Notes under the pieces: generated by a model
What the model saw: the letters and a program-made list of their open reading frames with translations, nothing else
The model's database searches: none
Told to the model about the DNA's origin: nothing
Part shown: positions 1-5,610 of the stretch, one piece after another
Layout: each line of letters starts with the position of its first letter
Position numbering within the stretch: position 1 is the first letter of the stretch
Position numbers and translations under genes: made by a program
Origin: an uncultured Oxalobacteraceae bacterium
GTDB lineage: Bacteria; Pseudomonadota; Gammaproteobacteria; Burkholderiales; Burkholderiaceae_D
Assembly (NCBI GenBank): GCA_937996605.1
Contig: CALKVB010000287.1
Location: forward strand, 1-5,610
Length of the DNA: 5,610 nt
Direction: 5' to 3'

Positions 1-1
1 A

Positions 2-853
2 GTGGGGCGCCATTTCGAGCCTTTGATGAATTTGTGCACGGACAAGGAACTGCTCGATATGTTTGAAAGCCACCGGGCATTGATCAAAAACTCTCTGGAA
101 CAATTGCGTTATTTGTGGACGAGATTTGTGCTCATGCAGGGTTGGTTGCGAAAGATAGTGCTCGAATCTTATGAACAACCAAACGGGTTTGAGCTTTGGG
201 TGGAAAAGGACCTTCCGGTTGACGCAGACATGATGCTTCACATCCTACGACAACATCCCAGTAACCGTGAAACGGAACAGCGTATCCGTGCTGTGTTGAC
301 TACCATTTTTGAAAAGCAATTGTATCGGAATCCGGACGTTGGTTTGTTGTACGAATCATCGAGTCAATGCAAGGCAAGAGACGTGATCTACAAGTTCTTT
401 CCTCGAAAATCTTTGCATCGTCTTTTGGATTGTCGGCATCCAATTACGGATGCGGCAGTGGTGATGGTGGCATCCCAATTTGCCAACAATTTCTCGAATA
501 GCCTCTGTGGATTGGTATTTCATGCTAATGCACAAAATGGATCTTCCCAAGAGGTGTTGGACGCGTTTGCACAGTTTCATCCGATTGTCCAGATGCTTTT
601 TCTCCGGCTTTCGTCGGGCAGGTGTGCCGCTTGGTTGGATCTGGTGGCTCGTTCCATGCATGGCGTTCCTGTGCCGCAAGGATATGCACCTATGGCGGAT
701 CAGTGGATTGACACACTGCGATTTCTGAGGCAGCAGTGCAAATCCAACCATGAATTGAGTCGTCGTGTGTATCATTACGCAATCGAGGCTGGATGTCATT
801 TTGTATTCCAGAAAACAGACATCAAGGCGGCACAGTTTCCGCTTTTGCAGTGA
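2..853 (+). CDS. Hypothetical protein, 5' end outside the window (partial)
   Basis: I do not recognise this protein. The frame is open from the left edge to the TGA at 851-853, giving 283 visible residues. The first in-frame codon is GTG, but nothing upstream can be seen, so it is more likely an internal valine; the first in-frame ATG is at 26. The visible part looks mostly alpha-helical and mixed in charge, with scattered cysteines that form no clear zinc motif, no signal peptide and no obvious membrane span. It is the only plus-strand gene and converges on the minus-strand helix-hairpin-helix gene across 34 bases. An AATAAA lies two bases after the stop. The uninterrupted frame and compact position make a real gene likely; its function is unknown. 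Confidence 0.8.
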   Translation: MGRHFEPLMNLCTDKELLDMFESHRALIKNSLEQLRYLWTRFVLMQGWLRKIVLESYEQPNGFELWVEKDLPVDADMMLHILRQHPSNRETEQRIRAVLTTIFEKQLYRNPDVGLLYESSSQCKARDVIYKFFPRKSLHRLLDCRHPITDAAVVMVASQFANNFSNSLCGLVFHANAQNGSSQEVLDAFAQFHPIVQMLFLRLSSGRCAAWLDLVARSMHGVPVPQGYAPMADQWIDTLRFLRQQCKSNHELSRRVYHYAIEAGCHFVFQKTDIKAAQFPLLQ

Positions 854-854
854 C

Positions 855-860
855 AATAAA
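855..860 (+). terminator. AATAAA poly(A)-signal-like hexamer after the plus-strand gene
   Basis: AATAAA begins two bases after the TGA that ends the plus-strand gene, within the 34-base convergent gap. It is the canonical eukaryotic polyadenylation hexamer. Large DNA viruses often do not use it and may rely on hairpins or U-rich signals, so use here is inferred from position only. A six-base match can easily occur by chance. Confidence 0.25.
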
Positions 861-865
861 TCGTC

Positions 866-899
866 TGAACTCAATGAGGTATTGAACTCAATGAGGCAC
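866..899. repeat. Two tandem 17-base units at the convergent gene ends
   Basis: The units at 866-882 and 883-899 share their first 14 bases exactly (tgaactcaatgagg) and differ at two of the last three. The second unit contains the stop codon of the minus-strand helix-hairpin-helix gene (888-890); the first lies just downstream of that stop. Because 17 is not a multiple of three and the stop precedes the extra copy, the duplication does not alter the protein. A 5-base stem (tcaat/attga, 871-885) can form within it, too weak to call a terminator confidently. It looks like a local slippage duplication in the 3' untranslated overlap. Confidence 0.75.
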
Positions 900-1445
900 T
901 TCACAAGCCAACATGATTCGGACTTCTTCTAGCAAGTGCTTAAAGACGTAGGCTTCGGGTAGTGAGTCAAAATCTGCAGGTTTCATGTAGATCACCAGTT
1001 CTGGAAGGATGGAACGGTTGAAATGGAATAGAAATTGGGGAGTGAATGGGGATTCAAAAAGTTCCGTTTCATTGTTTTCGGTCCAGGAGCAAAGAAATCC
1101 TAGACTTCCTGGAACGATGGAGAGTTCATAGATGACGGCTTCCACCAGATTCCTGGGGTTTCGTGGATGGGGTAATTTGACGGTTAACTCGTACCAAGAA
1201 TGTTGTTCGATGAGCCGATGTTCGAGTTCTTTCTTTTCTGGTGTTTCAAAGACTTTGGCGGACTGTTCTCCGTGCTCTTCTATGTACTTGCGAGCAGTCA
1301 CTTGGAGAGATGCGATGCCGCTGATTTTTAGATTGGAAATGTCTGCATTGGCTAATTCTCCGACCGTGCGAATGTTGGCATTTGCCAATACTTCCTTGGT
1401 TTTGACACCTACTCGTGGGAGTAGGGAAACGGATGCGTCTGCCAT
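888..1445 (-). CDS. Helix-hairpin-helix domain protein, 185 residues
   Basis: Residues 9-58 look like a tandem helix-hairpin-helix domain. A first hairpin, LPRVGVKT (9-16), is followed by a helix and the phrase IRTVGELANAD, then a second hairpin around ISGIA (41-45) and a helix ending near residue 58. This arrangement is common in non-sequence-specific DNA-binding modules of repair and replication proteins, so DNA binding is the likely role of this end. Residues 80-185 resemble nothing I know; they are rich in aromatic and hydrophobic residues and look folded, with a possible beta-strand core. No catalytic motif is visible. The ATG sits in a good Kozak-like context (acaccATGG). It is the last of four minus-strand genes, 61 bases downstream of the small membrane protein gene. 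The domain call is fairly sure; the overall function is not. Confidence 0.85.
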   Translation of the reverse strand: MADASVSLLPRVGVKTKEVLANANIRTVGELANADISNLKISGIASLQVTARKYIEEHGEQSAKVFETPEKKELEHRLIEQHSWYELTVKLPHPRNPRNLVEAVIYELSIVPGSLGFLCSWTENNETELFESPFTPQFLFHFNRSILPELVIYMKPADFDSLPEAYVFKHLLEEVRIMLACEVPH

Positions 1446-1506
1446 GGTGTGATGAGGGATGACTTTGGAGGAGAGAATGTGGGATCGAGATCACGCGAAA
1501 CCAGAA

Positions 1507-1761
1507 TTACAAGGTATTGTTTCGGATGATTTCATCCACTCGGGACCGAGTGGGGGTTCGGGTGTCTTCGGATGCCAGTATCGCATCGATGCGTTCTTTG
1601 GAGGGTGCCGGTGACGCTACGTACTTTTTCCAGTTTTCTTGCGCGTCGTATACTGGATCAATGGGTTCTGATTTTTGGAAATGCTGATTCCAAATCACGA
1701 AACCGATGATGAGGGCAACGACGACTAGCATGACGGTGAGAACGACGTATTCGGTCTGCAT
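1507..1761 (-). CDS. Small single-span membrane protein, 84 residues
   Basis: Residues 6-24 form one strongly hydrophobic segment (VVLTVMLVVVALIIGFVIW), a clear transmembrane anchor close to the N-terminus. There is no cleavage site like that of a secreted protein, so it is probably an anchored protein. The remaining 60 residues are hydrophilic and contain an internal repeat: PSKERIDAIL (53-62) and PTRSRVDEII (70-79), 17 residues apart. Orientation across the membrane cannot be settled. Small membrane proteins of this shape are common in large DNA viruses, in virion inner membranes or host membranes, but no specific homolog is recognised. The start is supported by an A-rich leader running directly into the ATG. 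The stop of the RING gene lies 25 bases upstream and the helix-hairpin-helix gene starts 61 bases downstream. Confidence 0.85.
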   Translation of the reverse strand: MQTEYVVLTVMLVVVALIIGFVIWNQHFQKSEPIDPVYDAQENWKKYVASPAPSKERIDAILASEDTRTPTRSRVDEIIRNNTL

Positions 1762-1773
1762 TTTTTTTTATTA
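1762..1773 (-). promoter_or_regulatory. A-rich leader abutting the ATG of the small membrane protein gene
   Basis: Read on the minus strand, TAAT and then eight A run directly into the ATG at 1761. This resembles poxvirus post-replicative initiators, where a TAAA/TAAAT-type element overlaps or adjoins the start codon and transcripts carry short 5' poly(A) leaders. The same bases include AATAAA (1767-1772), 15 bases beyond the RING gene stop, so the stretch could instead serve as that gene's poly(A) signal. Both readings are inferred from position and composition. Confidence 0.4.
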
Positions 1774-1786
1774 GGTCATCCAAAGA

Positions 1787-2596
1787 TTATAAATGTATTG
1801 AACCCATTCGATCCAAGATGGCTGTGACCAAGTGAGTTTTGCGAGGGGTTAGTCCCAAAGATTTCTGTAGCTTTTGGTGGACAAAGGGCACCTCGGCTAT
1901 TTTGGAACAATTGACTTTGGACAAGGAAAGATTGTGAAGAATAGCCAAGGCACATACAGCTATGTTTCCCTGTTGATCGTGGAACTGAATGTCGATCAGC
2001 AGAGGAAGCAATGGTTGGAACAATGGATATGCTACTGTCAAAGCAGTCATGTGCAATACAAGTTGCAAGATCTGTAGGAGGACAAGGTCATGGTGTAGGT
2101 GATCTGCAATCCACAATTGAATGACGGGGATGTGCTTCGCAAGAGTCCACAACAGCTCATGATTGATTTTGCCTTCGACGGGCACTGTCGCTTGCCATAA
2201 CCAGCGTAAACCGTGTTGTAGAATCTGCGTTTCCGAGCTGTGCCATGACAACACTTGCAAGAAAAGGTCTGGGTTGGTTAGTCGCTGGGGAATGGATTGA
2301 AACAACTTGACACAGAGATCTTTCCGATGTTTCACTTGATCGAGTTGTTCGCACCAGGTTTGTTCGTGGTGGATGGTGCAAGGGTCCGTTGGGGCAAGAG
2401 TCACATGTCGTAAGACGGGAAAGTACCGAGAGTCCATGACCCATGTGCCGTGACAACGCCATGGGCATTGGATGATACATGACTTGGCAGATTGATGCAG
2501 ACATTCCTGGCATAGGACGTGTCCACAAGGAATGATGCGGGGTGCTTTGGCACCGTCGTCAAATAATTCAAAACAAATGTCACAATGGCTGTTCAT
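1787..2596 (-). CDS. RING finger protein with ARM-repeat-like C-terminus, probable E3 ubiquitin ligase
   Basis: The N-terminus carries a C3HC4-type RING: C5-x2-C8-x15-C24-x-H26-x2-C29-x2-C32-x11-C44-x3-C48, with the typical core phrase IIPCGHVLCQECL. RING domains usually bind an E2 enzyme and promote ubiquitin transfer, so an E3 ligase acting on host or viral proteins is likely. One oddity is the last pair: CPWRC gives spacing x3, where x2 (CPxC) is usual. Residues from about 95 on appear entirely helical. Residues 208-247 closely fit an armadillo repeat (AVCALAILHNLSLSKVNC, then KIAE and a further helix), and earlier helices at 110-136 and 145-200 may be more divergent ARM/HEAT repeats forming a substrate-binding solenoid. 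The start is the ATG at 2596, giving the RING at residue 5. The 97 bases upstream contain an early-promoter-like core. Confidence 0.88.
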   Translation of the reverse strand: MNSHCDICFELFDDGAKAPRIIPCGHVLCQECLHQSAKSCIIQCPWRCHGTWVMDSRYFPVLRHVTLAPTDPCTIHHEQTWCEQLDQVKHRKDLCVKLFQSIPQRLTNPDLFLQVLSWHSSETQILQHGLRWLWQATVPVEGKINHELLWTLAKHIPVIQLWIADHLHHDLVLLQILQLVLHMTALTVAYPLFQPLLPLLIDIQFHDQQGNIAVCALAILHNLSLSKVNCSKIAEVPFVHQKLQKSLGLTPRKTHLVTAILDRMGSIHL

Positions 2597-2663
2597 AATG
2601 GAAGAGGCGGACGGATGAAATCTGATTGTATTTGGGTTTCAAGAGTACGGGTCAGTGGTGGAG

Positions 2664-2678
2664 TGGGTTTTCATTTTT
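2664..2678 (-). promoter_or_regulatory. Poxvirus-type early promoter core upstream of the RING gene
   Basis: On the minus strand this reads AAAAATGAAAACCCA, which matches every fixed position of the vaccinia early promoter core as I recall it (AAAANTGAAAANNNA). It lies in the only gap near 100 bases, 68 to 82 bases upstream of the RING ATG and on the correct strand. Poxvirus transcripts usually begin about a dozen bases past the core, which would give a leader of roughly 55 bases here. Other NCLDVs use related A-rich early motifs. Sequence match and position are seen; activity is inferred. Confidence 0.5.
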
Positions 2679-2689
2679 GAATTTCAAAA
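2675..2689. repeat. Perfect 7+7 palindrome just past the stop of the large gene
   Basis: The arms ttttgaa (2675-2681) and ttcaaaa (2683-2689) are exact inverted copies around one base. The palindrome begins four bases beyond the large gene's stop codon (2694-2696) on the minus strand and shares four bases with the early-promoter-like core. As RNA it could fold as a six-base stem with a three-base loop, mostly A-U and therefore weak. It could mark the 3' end of the large transcript, act as a dyad binding site near the RING promoter, or be a by-product of A/T-rich sequence. Confidence 0.45.
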
Positions 2690-2693
2690 CATC

Positions 2694-5610
2694 TCACCCG
2701 GCAGGTTTTGGCTTTCTCCGAACTTCGAGCATGTTGATGGCACCGGTACTGGGCATCGCGTGGGTTGGAGCAAAAAGTCGTGGAACAGTGGCTCCGGGAG
2801 ATTGCGGGATTCCTAAGGCGTCTCGACCGAGAATCAAGTCGTTTTCCTGTTCTTGAGTTCGCAAATGTTTGGGAATTTTAGAAAGTCGATCTACGTTTTG
2901 TTGGATGACTCCGTTGGTAGCATCTTCCATTACATCTTTCCATTCTTGTTTGGATTCGCGGTTGCGTAGCTTGGTTTGCAACATGTCAACGACTTCGCGA
3001 TCTTCGTCGTCAGACTCTTCTTCCATGTCATCTCCGTCTTCCAAAGCTTGTAAACGGTCCAATTCTTGTTCTTCTTCTGGGTTCAGTCCTTCGGTATCGA
3101 GTCGGTCTAACAAATCATCGAGGCGGAAGGCTCGGAGGGAATCGATCATGTCCTGTTGTGATTCGTTGGGGTCGGGTTTGGCTTCGAGAGCCCGGAGCAG
3201 CATGGTTTTGGCGCTGGTCAATGTTTTTTCCAGTTTTCGCAAATTGCGGGTGCGTTGTTGGTACTCTTGTTCCAGTTCCCCGAGACGTGCTTTGGATTCT
3301 TCGTCTGTTTTGCCTTCTAACCGCCCCATGTCAGAGACTAGGGGCATCAGCGAGCGTTCCACCTGTTTCACTTCGCTCTCGAGCCTCAACATTTTCGACT
3401 CGTACAAGTTGATACGGCTGTTCACATCGGGTTGCTTGCCTTGGTAGCCCAACATTTGTTGCAAATGCTCCAACCATTGGAGCTCTTCATCTTCTCGTTC
3501 GTTCCTGGAACCTTTCGACTTGAGTTCTTGAATACGTTCTTTGCGAAATTTGAATTCACGGGCATCGTGGGTTCGTAGGTAGGTTTCAGCGGCTTGCATG
3601 CGCATGGCGTCCTTTTTGGTCAGTGGACGTTCCAATTGCTGCATATCTGTTAGAATTTGCTTTTGGTTGGCGCGGACTTGGTTGCGTAATAGTGGCATTT
3701 GACCTAGATTCTGTCGCAGTGCCTTGATTCGTTGCTCGTCTTGCAGACTTCGGTCTTCTTTGGCCAAAAGCCGATCCAGCTCTTCCCGATTCACGTTTGC
3801 ACGCACCAATTGAGGCTGACGCATACGTTCCGCGGCAAGGACTCGTTTTTCCCATTCTTTATCTTGGACTTGGACTGGACTTGTCAGGTCGATGAATTCT
3901 TTCTTGGGACGAGCGGGACTAGACTCATCGTCGTACGGCGATACGGGCCCCACCCTTGCAGACGGTTCAGACTCACTCGACTTGGTGTTTGGACTTGTCA
4001 AGTCAATGAATTCGGGAGCGGTGAAGCCAACCATGTCTCGTTTGGTTTGAGCTCGGAGTCTTGCGTCCGCTTGTTGGGCCAAATGGAGCAGTTCGTTCCA
4101 TCGTTTCTGAATGTCTGTGGCCTGAGTTCGTTCGGCGAGTTGGTCAAAGCGATTCTTTCCACTGGGTAAAGATGATTCCTGCGGCTGAGGGCGTAGCGGA
4201 GGCGTTTCCTTTGGTTGTCGAACTAAAGGAGACGTTTCCTGAGGTCGGCGAACTTGAGGAGACGTCTCCTCCAGCCGACGTAAGCGCCGTCTCACTTGTG
4301 GCGGTGTTTTCGGTGTTTGGTAGGGTTCGGCAAACGGATTGATGTTGTCTTCCTCTTCCAAAATGCGTTTCATCTTTCGTCTTGGGCTTCTCACATCAAT
4401 GAAATCGGAAGTGGGTGCGACTGGCAAAGGTGCCTTTCGAGGTATCGGAAGGATTGGCTTTTTCGCGACTGGCAGAGGTGCCTTTCGCGGTATTGGAAGG
4501 ATTGGCTTTTTCGCGACTCGTTCGTGTGTGGGCAAAGGAAGAATAGGTTTCTTTCGCGCTACGGTCAAGGGTGGGAGGGGATCTGATGAGACGTCCAAAC
4601 GGGAAATGCCAAAGAGTTTGGAGGCTACAAGAACACCATCGGAGTATTGGAACTGTACCTGGGACCCATGCTTTTCGATATGGGAACGATCTACCCAGAG
4701 TATTTTTGGCATACCTGGTTCCGTGGGCTTAATTAAATCAATACCATGCTTAAACTCCTCAACAAAGGTGCCCTGATGGGTGACGCGATCTTCGGTCTTG
4801 CGATCTTTGGTGGCGTAATGGAACAATGCTGCATGGAGATTCGTGGTTGCTTCAGAATAAAATGATTTTCGCATGGCTGTCCGTTGCGGGTTTTCCATTT
4901 CATCAGTAAAATACACGTACAAATCGACTGCAGCGCCTAGTGTGGGATATTTGGTGGAGCATCGGTCGGTAACGCAGTCGATGACCTGTTCAAGTTCGTT
5001 GACACTGGAAGGAATGTCGAGTAGATGAATCGCGCCAAAGTCGGAAAGACGAACACGTCGTGCGATTGAGGGTCGGTCGGCAATGACTACTCGGATTGGA
5101 CTATTGGGCTCATGAATGGCCCGTTCAGTGGCCAAGGACAACCGATCACCCCATTGAATGGTTTTGAACCCTTGATTTTCTTCCGCATAGGTGTTGCGAA
5201 TGGGTTTGCTGCTGAACAAGGCGACTCCCATCTGTCCTGGGCGAACGTCGTCGGTGTGTAGGGCGATTCCTGGCGCTTGTTTACGATACCCTAAGCATAC
5301 TCGAAACTCAGCCGTGTAGGACGCAAACGCCGAGGCTACAATTTTGCATGCATCGCTATCTCCGAGAGTGACTACCAAGTGTTTGGTGGCAGGTTTTTGC
5401 AGAATCGATTGGATCAAGGTGTGTAATTTAGGAGCATAGATGGCCATGTTCTTTCGAAAAGATACGGCAGAGAAATTCGGTTGATCCATGAGGAAGCTGG
5501 AAGGTTTTGGGATCATGATGCCTTTGAATTGGGCAAACTCGTTTTCGGTGGCTAGTCTCCAGCCGGTGGACAAGGGAATGACAAATTGCATCAAGTCGCC
5601 GTATTCGTCG
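2694..5610 (-). CDS. Large protein: degenerate D6/D11-like SF2 helicase C-domain plus long repeat and coiled-coil tail (partial)
   Basis: Residue numbers count from the TTG at 5592-5594, which is followed by an ATG. The frame stays open to the right edge, so the true start lies outside the window and at least 966 residues plus more are encoded. Residues 50-230 fit the C-terminal helicase lobe of NCLDV D6/D11-like ATPases: NMAIYAPKL then a KHLVVTL strand (motif IV area), VRLSDFGAIHLLDIP (motif V area), and EQVIDCVTDRCS where QxxGRxxR (motif VI) is expected. Both motif VI arginines are replaced (C207, D210), which suggests no ATP hydrolysis by this lobe. The tail holds proline-rich tandems (348-393), ETSP repeats (443-472), FID(L/V) boxes (397, 528, 566), a basic PRRKMKR stretch (404-410), helical and coiled-coil sequence (about 575-930) and an acidic run (852-867). 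The N-terminal DEAD/DEAH lobe, if present, would be upstream. A structural or transcription-associated role is possible; function is unproven. Confidence 0.9.
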   Translation of the reverse strand, partial: DEYGDLMQFVIPLSTGWRLATENEFAQFKGIMIPKPSSFLMDQPNFSAVSFRKNMAIYAPKLHTLIQSILQKPATKHLVVTLGDSDACKIVASAFASYTAEFRVCLGYRKQAPGIALHTDDVRPGQMGVALFSSKPIRNTYAEENQGFKTIQWGDRLSLATERAIHEPNSPIRVVIADRPSIARRVRLSDFGAIHLLDIPSSVNELEQVIDCVTDRCSTKYPTLGAAVDLYVYFTDEMENPQRTAMRKSFYSEATTNLHAALFHYATKDRKTEDRVTHQGTFVEEFKHGIDLIKPTEPGMPKILWVDRSHIEKHGSQVQFQYSDGVLVASKLFGISRLDVSSDPLPPLTVARKKPILPLPTHERVAKKPILPIPRKAPLPVAKKPILPIPRKAPLPVAPTSDFIDVRSPRRKMKRILEEEDNINPFAEPYQTPKTPPQVRRRLRRLEETSPQVRRPQETSPLVRQPKETPPLRPQPQESSLPSGKNRFDQLAERTQATDIQKRWNELLHLAQQADARLRAQTKRDMVGFTAPEFIDLTSPNTKSSESEPSARVGPVSPYDDESSPARPKKEFIDLTSPVQVQDKEWEKRVLAAERMRQPQLVRANVNREELDRLLAKEDRSLQDEQRIKALRQNLGQMPLLRNQVRANQKQILTDMQQLERPLTKKDAMRMQAAETYLRTHDAREFKFRKERIQELKSKGSRNEREDEELQWLEHLQQMLGYQGKQPDVNSRINLYESKMLRLESEVKQVERSLMPLVSDMGRLEGKTDEESKARLGELEQEYQQRTRNLRKLEKTLTSAKTMLLRALEAKPDPNESQQDMIDSLRAFRLDDLLDRLDTEGLNPEEEQELDRLQALEDGDDMEEESDDEDREVVDMLQTKLRNRESKQEWKDVMEDATNGVIQQNVDRLSKIPKHLRTQEQENDLILGRDALGIPQSPGATVPRLFAPTHAMPSTGAINMLEVRRKPKPAG
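4179..4268 (-). repeat. Three 30-base units encoding ETSP-type decapeptides
   Basis: Within the large gene, residues 443-452, 453-462 and 463-472 read ETSPQVRRPQ, ETSPLVRQPK and ETPPLRPQPQ. A looser related segment (KTPPQVRR) precedes them at 430-437. The units are basic and proline-rich with a (T/S)P step in each, probably disordered and a plausible target for proline-directed kinases. Unit length is a multiple of three, so copy changes keep the frame. Confidence 0.8.
4416..4553 (-). repeat. 48-base tandem encoding KKPILPIPRKAPLPVA, with a shorter divergent copy
   Basis: Units at 4416-4463 and 4464-4511 match at 44 of 48 bases, and all four differences are silent, so both encode the same 16 residues (362-377 and 378-393 of the large protein). 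A third unit at 4512-4553 is 14 residues long and keeps KKPILPLP and a final VA. The product is a basic, proline-rich linker joining the helicase-like domain to the tail; PxLPxP-like spacing could offer SH3-type binding sites, an inference. Confidence 0.9.

Noticed and set aside
356..904. Minus-strand open frame of 182 codons opposite the left-hand gene
   Set aside because: It is antisense to a longer frame, overlaps the end of the helix-hairpin-helix gene and shows no recognisable features. The plus-strand reading has the more ordinary composition, though this choice is not certain.
1132..1452. Plus-strand open frame of 106 codons
   Set aside because: Antisense to the helix-hairpin-helix gene, whose domain is recognisable.
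1582..1593. Perfect 12-base palindrome cgcatcgatgcg
   Set aside because: It lies inside the coding sequence of the small membrane protein, at an Arg-Ile-Asp-Ala stretch, and is explained by codon choice; no partner site was noticed.
2157..2528. Minus-strand frame of 123 codons inside the RING gene
   Set aside because: Out-of-frame shadow of the RING gene; it has no coherent domain, whereas the main frame has all RING ligands.
2869..3447. Plus-strand open frame of 192 codons, very rich in serine and arginine
   Set aside because: It is the antisense of the acidic, coiled-coil part of the large gene; the serine/arginine bias is what reverse-complemented Glu/Leu/Asp codons produce.
3732..4169. 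Plus-strand open frame of 145 codons
   Set aside because: Antisense to the repeat tail of the large gene; composition is unconvincing and no domain or upstream signal is seen.
4339..4776. Plus-strand open frame of 145 codons with its own repeated GRIGFF phrase
   Set aside because: It lies antisense to the large gene, and the repeat simply mirrors the 48-base tandem, which is divisible by three and so keeps frames open. The silent changes in the repeat favour the minus-strand reading.
5592..5594. TTG (or the adjoining ATG at 5589-5591) as the start of the large gene
   Set aside because: The frame remains open to the window edge with protein-like residues, and the first recognisable domain is a C-terminal helicase lobe that normally follows an N-terminal lobe.
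1..5610. tRNA genes, rRNA, CRISPR arrays, insertion sequences, toxin-antitoxin or phage-defence genes
   Set aside because: No cloverleaf-like segment, spaced direct repeats, terminal inverted repeats or transposase motifs were seen by eye; coding sequence occupies almost all of the window.

Overview
The window most likely comes from a large eukaryote-infecting DNA virus of the NCLDV (Nucleocytoviricota) type. Five intronless genes fill about 96% of it. The gaps between them are 34, 61, 25 and 97 bases, and no start is preceded by a Shine-Dalgarno sequence. The products are eukaryotic or viral in style: a RING finger protein, a large protein carrying the C-terminal half of a D6/D11-like (poxvirus-type) superfamily 2 helicase, and short SUMO-interacting-like motifs. 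One gap holds a match to the poxvirus early promoter core as I recall it. I cannot assign a family, and no core marker gene (capsid, polymerase, packaging ATPase) lies in the window.

Layout: a plus-strand gene of unknown function enters from the left edge and ends at 853. It converges on four minus-strand genes. Read in their own direction, from the right edge leftwards, these are: (1) a very large gene, open beyond the right edge and ending at 2694, encoding a degraded helicase C-domain followed by a long tail of repeats and coiled coils; (2) a RING finger protein with an ARM-repeat-like C-terminus (2596-1787); (3) an 84-residue single-span membrane protein (1761-1507); (4) a helix-hairpin-helix protein (1445-888). 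There is no gene-free stretch over 300 bases.

How they may work together is inference. The large protein and the helix-hairpin-helix protein look nucleic-acid related. The RING protein is probably a ubiquitin ligase, and the large protein's FID(L/V) boxes could contact SUMO, so two neighbouring genes may both touch ubiquitin-family pathways. Each minus-strand gene has its own short upstream gap, and two of those gaps carry promoter-like A-rich signals, so the genes are probably transcribed separately rather than as an operon.

The most unusual item is the large gene. Its helicase domain keeps its overall pattern, but the motif VI arginines expected for ATP hydrolysis appear to be lost. It is fused to a tail built from at least four kinds of repeat: a 16-residue proline-rich tandem, a 10-residue ETSP tandem, three FID(L/V) boxes, and a degenerate helical repeat seen about six times.
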